Shown in pieces: positions 10,081-17,429 of a stretch of DNA of 64,000 bases (the first letter of the stretch is position 1; each line of letters starts with the position of its first letter). Made by a program: the position numbers and the translations under genes. Origin of the DNA: Cetobacterium sp. NK01 (GTDB lineage Bacteria; Fusobacteriota; Fusobacteriia; Fusobacteriales; Fusobacteriaceae). The DNA lies in the NCBI RefSeq assembly GCF_024506395.1, contig NZ_JANIBO010000001.1, forward strand, positions 1,116,001 to 1,180,000, read 5' to 3'. Under the pieces are notes generated by a model. That model was not told where the DNA came from and ran no database searches. It saw only the letters and a list, made by a program, of their open reading frames with translations.

Positions 10081-10590
10081 TTAATTCCTCGTTATTATAG
10101 TTTTTTGTATTTTTCCAAATCCTTTTTGATAGATAATTCTCTCAACAGTTCCATTAGGAAATGTTTTTTCAACAGTTACTTCAGGACCTGATTCAGCATC
10201 AATGAAATTTACAATTTCATAGATATTTTCTTTAGATTTCCAAGTTTTTCCAACAGTAAATGGTGCTTTTAGTATAACCTCACCTTTAGTTAGGTCAATG
10301 TTATTTAGATCAACAGAAGTATTTTCACCAGTATAGATCAATGAAATAGAATCTCTATTAATTAGATAAACCCTTTCAACTCTAGTTGCTGTATCAACAG
10401 TTTCTTCTACAATAAATTTTAATCCATTTTTTCTAACTACTTTACTGCTACTTTTAGAACCAGCATTTTCAAAACCACCTTTATAAGTAAAGTCTCCTGC
10501 TACAAAAAAATCAGAGACAATATAATCTTCTGTATTTGTACATCCAACTAAAAAAAGTAAAAATCCAAATATAAACAAACATTTTTTCAT
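10081..10590 (-). CDS. Small lipoprotein of unknown function
   Basis: Translation starts at ATG 10590 behind AGGAGG; a longer frame begins at 10644 but has no ribosome site. The 169-aa product begins MKKCLFIFGFLLFLVGC, a lipoprotein signal with lipobox LVGC. The rest is predicted beta-rich (repeated strands such as GLKFIVEETVD, NRDSISLIYTG and GKTWKSKENIYEIV) and ends RIIYQKGFGKIQKTIITRN. I do not recognise a family. It is coupled to the IclR gene downstream. Confidence 0.8.
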   Translation of the reverse strand: MKKCLFIFGFLLFLVGCTNTEDYIVSDFFVAGDFTYKGGFENAGSKSSSKVVRKNGLKFIVEETVDTATRVERVYLINRDSISLIYTGENTSVDLNNIDLTKGEVILKAPFTVGKTWKSKENIYEIVNFIDAESGPEVTVEKTFPNGTVERIIYQKGFGKIQKTIITRN

Positions 10591-10680
10591 AAAATTTCCT
10601 CCTATAACAAAGAATATTTTTGTCAGTATGATTTGATTATACATTAAATATAAAAAATCTACTAGAAAAAAAGTTGAGTG

Positions 10681-10696
10681 TGTAACATATGTTACA
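10681..10696. promoter_or_regulatory. Crp/Fnr-type palindrome at the hcp promoter
   Basis: TGTAACATATGTTACA is a perfect 16-bp palindrome. Its centre is 41.5 bp before the predicted hcp transcript start (about 10730), the classical class II activator position of Crp/Fnr proteins. Confidence 0.7.
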
Positions 10697-10714
10697 TATT
10701 TATATTAACTATAC

Positions 10715-10723
10715 TGATATAAT
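10715..10723 (+). promoter_or_regulatory. Extended -10 promoter of hcp
   Basis: TGATATAAT with no good -35 sequence, as expected if the palindrome just upstream recruits an activator. Confidence 0.7.
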
Positions 10724-10758
10724 CCAGTTATAAATTTTAAAACCAAGGAGAGAGATTA

Positions 10759-12426
10759 ATGGAAAAAGTACCAATGTTTTGTTTTCAATGTCAAGAAACA
10801 GCAGGAAATAAAGGTTGTTCAATAGTAGGAGTTTGCGGAAAAAAACCAACTACATCAAATCTTCAAGATTTACTTATTTATACGGCAAAAGGGATCTCTA
10901 TTCTAAGAGAAAATATCTCATTGGAGATGAGAGAAAAAGATAGAGAATTAAATTCAGAAATTGATTATTATATAACAAATGCATTATTTATAACAATAAC
11001 AAATGCTAATTTTGATGATGAGATGATAGCAAAAGAGATCTTAAAAGGGATAGAAATAAGAGAGAAAGTAAAAACTCAATTGGATAATTTTGGATTAGAT
11101 ATAAAAAGGTTAAAAAATCATGATGCAACAACATTTACAGTAAAAACAATAGAGGATATGAATAAAAAAGCTTTAACTATTGGGGTACTTTCAACTGAAA
11201 ATGAAGATATAAGATCTTTAAGAGAGGTTATAACTTATGGTTTAAAAGGTATGGCAGCTTATTATGAGCACTCTGTAAATTTAGGATATGAAAAGTCAGA
11301 GATAGTTATGTTTATAGAAAAAGCTTTAGTTTCAACTTTAGATGATTCAATAGAGTTAGGAGATTTAGTAGGATTAACTTTAGAAACAGGAAAATTTGGG
11401 GTAGATGTAATGGCCTTATTAGATTCTGCTAATACGGGAAAATTTGGAAATCCAGAGATAACAGAGGTAAATATAGGAGTTAGAAATAATCCTGGAATTT
11501 TAATATCAGGTCACGATTTAAATGATATAGTTCAACTTTTAGAGCAAACAGAGGGGACAGGAGTAGATGTATATACTCACTCAGAGATGTTACCAGCTCA
11601 CTATTATCCAGAGTTAAAAAAATATAAACATTTAGCTGGAAACTACGGAAATGCATGGTGGAAACAAAAAGAGGAATTTGAAACATTTAATGGTCCTGTT
11701 GTATTTACAACAAACTGTATAGTACCTCCAAAAGCTGGGGCTTCATATGAAGGAAAAGTATTTACAACAAATGCAACTGGATTCCCAGGATGGAAAAGAG
11801 TTGAAGAAAAAGATGGGAAAAAAGATTTCTCAGAAGTTATAGCATTAGCTAAAACATGTAAAGCACCAACAGAGATTGAAACAGGAAAAATTATAGGTGG
11901 TTTTGCACATAACCAAGTATTTGCATTAGCTGATAAAGTTGTAGATGCAGTAAAATCAGGAGCTATTAGAAGATTTTATGTAATGGCAGGATGCGATGGA
12001 AGAATGAAGTCTAGAGATTATTATACAGAGTTTGCAGCTAACTTACCAAAAGATACAGTTATTTTAACAGCAGGTTGTGCAAAGTATAAATATAATAAAT
12101 TAAATTTAGGTGATATTGGAGGAATTCCAAGAGTTTTAGATGCAGGACAATGTAATGATTCATACTCATTAGCATTAATAGCTTTAAAATTAAAAGAGGT
12201 ATTCCAGTTAAATGATATAAACGAGTTACCAATTGCTTATAATATAGCTTGGTATGAGCAAAAAGCTGTAATAGTTTTACTAGCATTATTACACTTAGGA
12301 GTTAAAAATATCCATTTAGGACCAACAATTCCAGCATTTTTATCAGGAAATGTTTTAAAAGTTTTAATAGATAACTTTAATATTGGAACTGTTTCAACAG
12401 TAGAAGAGGATTTAAAAAATTTCTAA
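10759..12426 (+). CDS. hcp: Hybrid cluster protein (Hcp)
   Basis: This 555-aa redox protein carries the N-terminal [4Fe-4S] ligand set Cys8, Cys11, Cys20 and Cys26 (C-x2-C-x8-C-x5-C), the form found in strict anaerobes. The hybrid Fe-S-O cluster region is seen in the blocks [39 protein letters not shown] and [17 protein letters not shown]. Hcp proteins act as nitric oxide or hydroxylamine reductases in nitrosative stress. It is a single gene with an activator-type palindrome at its promoter and a terminator after it. No Hcr reductase adjoins it. Confidence 0.97.
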   Translation: MEKVPMFCFQCQETAGNKGCSIVGVCGKKPTTSNLQDLLIYTAKGISILRENISLEMREKDRELNSEIDYYITNALFITITNANFDDEMIAKEILKGIEIREKVKTQLDNFGLDIKRLKNHDATTFTVKTIEDMNKKALTIGVLSTENEDIRSLREVITYGLKGMAAYYEHSVNLGYEKSEIVMFIEKALVSTLDDSIELGDLVGLTLETGKFGVDVMALLDSANTGKFGNPEITEVNIGVRNNPGILISGHDLNDIVQLLEQTEGTGVDVYTHSEMLPAHYYPELKKYKHLAGNYGNAWWKQKEEFETFNGPVVFTTNCIVPPKAGASYEGKVFTTNATGFPGWKRVEEKDGKKDFSEVIALAKTCKAPTEIETGKIIGGFAHNQVFALADKVVDAVKSGAIRRFYVMAGCDGRMKSRDYYTEFAANLPKDTVILTAGCAKYKYNKLNLGDIGGIPRVLDAGQCNDSYSLALIALKLKEVFQLNDINELPIAYNIAWYEQKAVIVLLALLHLGVKNIHLGPTIPAFLSGNVLKVLIDNFNIGTVSTVEEDLKNF

Positions 12427-12437
12427 AAATGAAAATA

Positions 12438-12470
12438 AAAATGGTAAGGGATGAGTTCCTTACCATTTTA
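12438..12470. terminator. Terminator between hcp and kdgK (convergent)
   Basis: ATGGTAAGG at 12441-12449 pairs with CCTTACCAT at 12458-12466. A-rich and T-rich flanks allow use in both directions. Confidence 0.85.
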
Positions 12471-12476
12471 TATATA

Positions 12477-13466
12477 TTATCTTGAAACAGTTGAAATACC
12501 ATTATGAATTATATTGTAAATTTCATCTTTTGAAACTAAATTTGCATCTCCTCTTACAGTATGCTTATAAACAGAAGCAGCAGTTGCAAAATCTACAATA
12601 TCTTTAGGTGAGTGATTGTTATAGATTCCAAAAAGAGCTCCAGCAGCAAAGGCATCTCCTCCACCAACTCTATCAACAATTTGGAAAGTATATCTAGGTG
12701 AAGCTATAAGCTCACCATCTTTAAAGATGAAACCAGTTAAAGAGTTTTCATTAACTGAGTGAGTTTCACGTTTTGTAGAAAGTAGATATTTTATATTTGG
12801 ATATTTTTTTGTAATCTCTTTATAATATTCATTTAAATCAGAATGATCTCCTAATTTCATAATATTTTTAGCATCTAAAATACCAGCAAAACAGATATCT
12901 ATATATGGAAGATAACTTGTTAAAACAGGAGAAGCTTCTTCTAAAGTCCAAAGTTTTCCTCTGTAATTAAAATCAAAACTAATTAAAACTCCCATCTCTT
13001 TGGCTTTTTCCATAATTTTAATTGTAAGATCTTTACAGCTTTGAGAAAGTGCAGGTGTGATCCCAGAAAGATGTAGTATTTTACAATCTTTTAAAATATT
13101 TTCAATTTGAAGTTCACTATAATCTAAAGTAGAAAATGATGAGTATTTTCTATCATAAATAACTGATGATGCTCTAACACTTGTTCCAACTTCTAAGTAG
13201 TAAGTTCCAAGTCTTTCTCCACCTAAAACAATATTTCTAGTTTCAACTCCATTGGCTTTTAAGTATCTAAAAATAGAATCAGAAAGCGGATTGTTAGGTA
13301 GTTTAGTAACATATTCAGATTCTATTCCAAAGTTTGCAAGAGATACAGCTACATTTGCTTCTCCTCCACCATAGTCAGCTCTAAATGTATTACTTTGAAT
13401 AAATCTATTGTTGTTTTCAGTAGAAAGACGTAACATAATCTCTCCAAGAGTTACAATTTTACTCAT
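12477..13466 (-). CDS. kdgK: 2-keto-3-deoxygluconate kinase
   Basis: This 329-aa PfkB-family sugar kinase has the N-terminal GEIMLRLST and GGGEANVAVSLANFG substrate blocks and the C-terminal signature DRVGGGDAFAAGALFG with the catalytic Asp. KdgK phosphorylates 2-keto-3-deoxygluconate to KDPG. It follows kdgA by 2 bp with its ribosome site inside the end of kdgA, so the two are one unit. The pair completes the route whose first steps (KduI, KduD and a TRAP transporter) lie at 54-59 kb. Confidence 0.94.
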   Translation of the reverse strand: MSKIVTLGEIMLRLSTENNNRFIQSNTFRADYGGGEANVAVSLANFGIESEYVTKLPNNPLSDSIFRYLKANGVETRNIVLGGERLGTYYLEVGTSVRASSVIYDRKYSSFSTLDYSELQIENILKDCKILHLSGITPALSQSCKDLTIKIMEKAKEMGVLISFDFNYRGKLWTLEEASPVLTSYLPYIDICFAGILDAKNIMKLGDHSDLNEYYKEITKKYPNIKYLLSTKRETHSVNENSLTGFIFKDGELIASPRYTFQIVDRVGGGDAFAAGALFGIYNNHSPKDIVDFATAASVYKHTVRGDANLVSKDEIYNIIHNGISTVSR

Positions 13467-13468
13467 AA

Positions 13469-14107
13469 TTAGATCTCCTCTCTAACCTTTTTAACTTTAG
13501 CAACAAAAGCTTTAGCAGTAGCAGTAATCTCTTCGCTAGGTCCAGTAGCTAATTTTCCACCAACACCAACAGCCACAACACCATTTTTAATCCACTGATC
13601 AACGTTTTCTAAAGAAACTCCACCTGTAGGCATAATGTTAGCTTGAGGTAAAGGTGCTTTAACAGCTTTAATAAAGTCAGGTCCAAAAGCACTTCCTGGG
13701 AAAAGTTTAATAATATCGCAACCTAATTCCATAGCTTTAATCATTTCAGTTATTGTCATACATCCAGGCATATAGGGAATAGCATATCTATTACAAAGTT
13801 TTGCAGTTTCAGGATCAAAACCAGGAGAAACAATGTACTTAGCTCCAGCTAAAATAGCTAATCTAGCAGTTTCAGAGTCTAAAACAGTTCCAGCACCAAT
13901 TATGAAATCATCTCCAGGAAACTCTTTCGAAAGTTCTCTAATAACCTCAGTAGCTCCAGGAACAGTGTAAGTAACTTCGATTGCATTAACTCCACCAGCA
14001 ATACAAGCATTAGAAACACGCTTTGCTTCCTCTAGATTTTCTGCTCTAACAACAGCAACTACTCCAGTATTTATAATTCTATCTATAATTTCATGCTTTT
14101 TTAACAT
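13469..14107 (-). CDS. kdgA: KDPG aldolase (bifunctional KDPG/KHG type)
   Basis: The start is the ATG at 14107: the upstream in-frame ATG is itself part of the GGAGG ribosome site. The 212-aa class I aldolase shows VVAVVRAENLEEAKRV, the Glu of GVNAIEVTYTVPGA, the Schiff-base Lys in GCDIIKLFPGSAFGP and the phosphate-binding block MPTGGVSLENV. It cleaves 2-keto-3-deoxy-6-phosphogluconate to pyruvate and glyceraldehyde-3-phosphate. It is the first gene of a two-gene operon with kdgK, and a 14-bp palindrome lies about 90 bp upstream. Confidence 0.94.
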   Translation of the reverse strand: MLKKHEIIDRIINTGVVAVVRAENLEEAKRVSNACIAGGVNAIEVTYTVPGATEVIRELSKEFPGDDFIIGAGTVLDSETARLAILAGAKYIVSPGFDPETAKLCNRYAIPYMPGCMTITEMIKAMELGCDIIKLFPGSAFGPDFIKAVKAPLPQANIMPTGGVSLENVDQWIKNGVVAVGVGGKLATGPSEEITATAKAFVAKVKKVREEI

Positions 14108-14194
14108 TTTATAATCCTCCATAAATTTCTTTTATTAATTGAGATAATTCTATAAAAATCAAGGAAAATAAACAATATCAAATTTATAAAAAAG

Positions 14195-14208
14195 TTTCAT
14201 ATATGAAA
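14195..14208. promoter_or_regulatory. Palindrome upstream of kdgA, candidate operator
   Basis: TTTCATATATGAAA is a perfect 14-bp palindrome in the 190-bp gap between the divergent kdgA and carbonic anhydrase genes. It resembles operators of IclR-family regulators such as KdgR in general form only. Confidence 0.4.
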
Positions 14209-14297
14209 TTAAAAGAAATAGGACACTAAAAAAGTAGAAATATTTTGTGAAATATTGTAAAATATAAATAATACTCTATGTAGGTTAAGGAGGAAAA

Positions 14298-14936
14298 ATG
14301 CAAAATTATAATGAATTATTAGAAGCAAATTTGGAATGGGTTGAAAAGAGACTTGATTTAGATAAGGATTATTTTAAAAATCTAGCAAAAGGACAAAATC
14401 CACCATTTCTATATATAGGATGTTCAGATAGTAGAATGCCAATAGATACATTTACACAAAGTGAACCTGGAAGTTTTTTCATTCATAGAAATATAGCTAA
14501 CCAAGTATTTTCAAATGATATGAATTTTTTAGCAACATTAGAGTATGCAGTAGAGCAATTAGAAGTAGAGCATATAATTGTTTCAGGACATTATGAGTGT
14601 GGAGGAATAAAAACAGCTCATGATAAATGCAGACATTCTTCAATAATATCTAGTTGGTTGATGCCAATAAAAAAGATAGAGGTAGAACACAAAGAGGAAT
14701 TAGAAAGTTTATCAACAGAAAGAGAAAGATTAGATAGATTAACAGAGTTAAATGTTTTAGAACAATTAAAACATATATTTGAGTTGTCTGTTATAAGAAA
14801 TAGAATTGAGAATGGAAAATATCCAAAAGTTCATGGTTGGGTCTTAGATATTAGAAGTGGTAAAATAGTGGAGATAAAGATACCAATAGAGGATTGGAAA
14901 TCAAAAGGAATTATACCAAAAGAGTATCAGGCTTAA
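14298..14936 (+). CDS. Beta-class carbonic anhydrase
   Basis: This 212-aa enzyme interconverts CO2 and bicarbonate. The zinc ligands and catalytic pair are visible: IGCSDSRMP (Cys with the Asp-Arg dyad) and VSGHYECGGIK (His and second Cys), with the block FFIHRNIANQV between. Length is normal for the beta class. The start follows AAGGAGG. It is a single gene ending at a wobble-paired hairpin. It probably supplies bicarbonate for carboxylations. Confidence 0.96.
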   Translation: MQNYNELLEANLEWVEKRLDLDKDYFKNLAKGQNPPFLYIGCSDSRMPIDTFTQSEPGSFFIHRNIANQVFSNDMNFLATLEYAVEQLEVEHIIVSGHYECGGIKTAHDKCRHSSIISSWLMPIKKIEVEHKEELESLSTERERLDRLTELNVLEQLKHIFELSVIRNRIENGKYPKVHGWVLDIRSGKIVEIKIPIEDWKSKGIIPKEYQA

Positions 14937-14941
14937 CAGAT

Positions 14942-14982
14942 AATCCTTTGTCTTTTTAACAATAAAAGATAAGGGATTTTAT
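14942..14982 (+). terminator. Terminator after the carbonic anhydrase gene
   Basis: A 15-bp stem (14942-14956 with 14964-14978) containing two G-U pairs and a 7-base loop, followed by a short T stretch. Confidence 0.65.
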
Positions 14983-15065
14983 TATGCTAAAAGATAAATT
15001 TGTTTCATATATAGAATTTATTAAATTTAAAAGTAAAAAAAAGTAATAATTTAAGGAGGATTGAA

Positions 15066-15929
15066 ATGGAGATAAAATCTAAAAGTTTTTTAGAAGAAGT
15101 TTTAAATCATTTAGTTAATAAGAATATATTTGTCAATTTTACAGTAGAATTTTTATTTTTTATAATAAAATTATTTATATGCATAGGAATATACTATTTC
15201 GTTTTAAAATTAGTAAAAAAAATAGCTCCTATTTATAATCGTGCTAAAAAAGAGAATGTAATAGATCCATCTCTTAGAAGTTTTATAAGATCTATTTTAT
15301 ATGTAGGATTACACGCAACTTTAATAACTATTTGTCTTTTAATAATGGGAGTAAAGGAAAGTAGTTTATTGGCGTTCTTTGGAACTCTTGGAATAGGTGT
15401 TGGTTTAGCATTAAAGGATAATCTATCGAATTTTGCAGGAGGTATAATTGTACTTATCTTTAAAACATACAAAGTTGGAGATGAAGTAAATATATCAGGA
15501 GAGATGGGATATGTTCACGACATTGATATTTTTTCAACTACAGTTAGAACTCATAATAATGATTTAGTAATTGTTCCAAATGGTTCTGTTGTTTCAAATA
15601 AAGTAATAAATTATACAAAAACACCAATAAGAAGACTAAAGTTTATAATAGGAGTATCCTATGATGCTGATTTAGATGTGGCTAGAGAAGCTTTGGAAAA
15701 ACTATTAAGAAGTAATCCTCTTGTTCTAACAGATCCAGCAGTTTATAGTCATGTTGACGCTTATGCAGATAGTTCTATAAATATAGCTTTAAAGGGGTGG
15801 ACAACAAACGAACACTACTGGACTGTTTATAAAGAGACATTAAATGGAATAAAAGGTGCTTTAGATAGAGAAAATATAAGTATTCCATTCCCACAAATGG
15901 ATGTTCATCTAAACAGTGTAGATAAATAA
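15066..15929 (+). CDS. mscS: Small-conductance mechanosensitive channel, MscS family
   Basis: This 287-aa inner-membrane channel opens when turgor rises. It has membrane segments at about residues 22-46 and 75-100, the pore helix FFGTLGIGVGLALKDNLSNFAGGIIVLIF (Gly/Ala-rich TM3), then the cytoplasmic beta domain beginning YKVGDEVNISGEMGYVHDIDIFSTTVRT and NDLVIVPNGSVVSNKVINY. This is the classic MscS layout and length. The start follows TTAAGGAGG. It is a single gene with its own terminator. Confidence 0.96.
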   Translation: MEIKSKSFLEEVLNHLVNKNIFVNFTVEFLFFIIKLFICIGIYYFVLKLVKKIAPIYNRAKKENVIDPSLRSFIRSILYVGLHATLITICLLIMGVKESSLLAFFGTLGIGVGLALKDNLSNFAGGIIVLIFKTYKVGDEVNISGEMGYVHDIDIFSTTVRTHNNDLVIVPNGSVVSNKVINYTKTPIRRLKFIIGVSYDADLDVAREALEKLLRSNPLVLTDPAVYSHVDAYADSSINIALKGWTTNEHYWTVYKETLNGIKGALDRENISIPFPQMDVHLNSVDK

Positions 15930-15930
15930 A

Positions 15931-15956
15931 AAAAAGCTGAATATTTTCAGCTTTTT
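15931..15956. terminator. Bidirectional terminator after mscS
   Basis: AAAAAGCTGAA at 15931-15941 pairs with TTCAGCTTTTT at 15946-15956 around a 4-base loop. It serves mscS and the converging outer-membrane protein gene. Confidence 0.88.
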
Positions 15957-16820
15957 TTAAAATCTATACCCTAAAGAAAGAGTAACACTTTTTCTTTTAC
16001 CAAACCCTACTTCAGTTGTAAACTCTACAGATTTATTTATTTCGGTTCTGAAACCAATAACATTATTCCATGGAGAAGATGATTTTTGGTTAACTTCAAA
16101 CTTTCCAGGAATATCAACTCCAATATCCCTTAAATTACCTTTTAAAGTTTGAGAAATGTCTTGATACATTCCACCTATCCAAATTGAATTTTTTGTATTA
16201 TAAAAATCAAAATTATATCCAATTTTAGGAGATACTACAAGAGCGTTGATCTCTCCTTCGATAATGTTTAAGGTAGTTTTTGTATAATTAAAATCAATTA
16301 GTGAGAAAAAGTTTTTATTCCCAGCAGCAAGAACAGTACCTACTCCATAAGTAGTTCCTTCATATTTCAGAGTGAAATCTATGTCTTTTATAGGAATAAG
16401 GATAGGTTTTCCACCAGGAAAAAAAGATGGAATAGAAAAAGTACCATTAACATTTGCACTAGAATTTCCCTTTGTTTTTCCTAAAATTCCATAAACATTT
16501 AAAAATGGAAATATCCAAATATCAGCTCTTACTAATTTATTTGTATTAACTGTTTTAGCTTTGCTAGCAGTTAAATTAAGATTTTTTCCAATATTTAAAT
16601 TTCCAATCATTGGAGAAAGTTTGATACTTTCAATATCAACGTTTTGCTTCATATCAACATATATAACATTTATTCCATAAGGATTAGGAAGTTCATAGCC
16701 TCTTTGACGAGCTTCCTCTCCTAATAAAGGAAATAAAGGTTTATCCTGGAAAGTATCAGAAGAGATAAGTAAAATGCTATTGCAAATAAAAGTAATAAGT
16801 AAAACTAATTTTTTTTTCAA
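15957..16820 (-). CDS. Predicted outer-membrane beta-barrel protein
   Basis: This 287-aa protein has a Lys-rich signal peptide (MKKKLVLLITFICNSILLISS). The region after it contains GEEARQRGYELPNPYGINV, and the C-terminus VTLSLGYRF ends in Phe like many outer-membrane barrels. The middle has alternating strands (FLNVYGILGKTKG, YGVGTVLAAGNKNFFSLIDFNYTK, IWIGGMYQDIS). I do not recognise a defined family or ligand. It is a single gene with an AGGAGG-type site. Confidence 0.75.
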   Translation of the reverse strand: MKKKLVLLITFICNSILLISSDTFQDKPLFPLLGEEARQRGYELPNPYGINVIYVDMKQNVDIESIKLSPMIGNLNIGKNLNLTASKAKTVNTNKLVRADIWIFPFLNVYGILGKTKGNSSANVNGTFSIPSFFPGGKPILIPIKDIDFTLKYEGTTYGVGTVLAAGNKNFFSLIDFNYTKTTLNIIEGEINALVVSPKIGYNFDFYNTKNSIWIGGMYQDISQTLKGNLRDIGVDIPGKFEVNQKSSSPWNNVIGFRTEINKSVEFTTEVGFGKRKSVTLSLGYRF

Positions 16821-16940
16821 AAAAGAACCTCCTAAAATTTACTTTAACGGAAAATTATATCATAAAAAAATAAATAAAGCTATTAGAAAAAACTTTTGAA
16901 AAAAGATGTATAGTATTTCAAATATTAGTATAAAAGAGGA

Positions 16941-16949
16941 TGGTATATA
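16941..16949 (+). promoter_or_regulatory. Possible extended -10 promoter of the DUF2147-NRPS pair
   Basis: TGGTATATA lies 40 bp before the DUF2147 gene. There is no clear -35 element. Confidence 0.35.
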
Positions 16950-16988
16950 CTGTTAAGGCATAAAAACATAAAAGGAGATTGTGAAAAA

Positions 16989-17429
16989 ATGAGAATTATT
17001 TTAATGTTTATAATTTTAGGAAATGTATTATTTGCCAATTCAATTTTAGGATATTGGATGACACAAGAGGGGAAAACAGGAAAAGAAGCTATTGTTTTAG
17101 TGGAAAAAATTGGAGAAACATATAATGGAAAAATAAAATATATAGCAACAGTGGATAAAAAATTTAATATAATAAGCTATACTAATAAAGATGAAATAAT
17201 AGGATTTGAATTAGTAAAAGATTTTAAAAAAGTAGATGATAATATCTATAAAAATGGTAGAGTGATAGATCCTAAAAGTTCTAGAGAATATTATGCATCA
17301 GTTAAACTAGAAGGTGATAAATTTCTTTTAAGAGGTTCTCTTGACCCTCATGGGATATTAGGTGCAAGAAGGGTTTGGAAAAAAGTTGATAAGGAGTACA
17401 TAAAAAAATATGGTGATGAAAAATTATGA
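16989..17429 (+). CDS. Secreted DUF2147-like protein
   Basis: This 146-aa protein has a short signal peptide (MRIILMFIILGNVLFANS) and a compact beta domain matching DUF2147: SILGYWMTQEGKTGKEAIVLVEK, GEIGFELVKDF-like middle, NGRVIDPKSSREYYASVKLEGDKFLLRGSLDPHGILGARRVW. Family members are periplasmic and of unknown function, possibly lipocalin-like binders. Its stop overlaps the NRPS start (ATGA), so both are made together; this is the only clue that it may bind or export the NRPS product. Confidence 0.8.
   Translation: MRIILMFIILGNVLFANSILGYWMTQEGKTGKEAIVLVEKIGETYNGKIKYIATVDKKFNIISYTNKDEIIGFELVKDFKKVDDNIYKNGRVIDPKSSREYYASVKLEGDKFLLRGSLDPHGILGARRVWKKVDKEYIKKYGDEKL

Noticed and set aside
14984-15046. 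A 20-codon ORF (start MLKDKFVSYIEF) between carbonic anhydrase and mscS
   Set aside because: It lies just after a terminator, has no well-placed ribosome site and is rich in Lys and Phe as expected of random AT-rich DNA. Kept only as a possibility.
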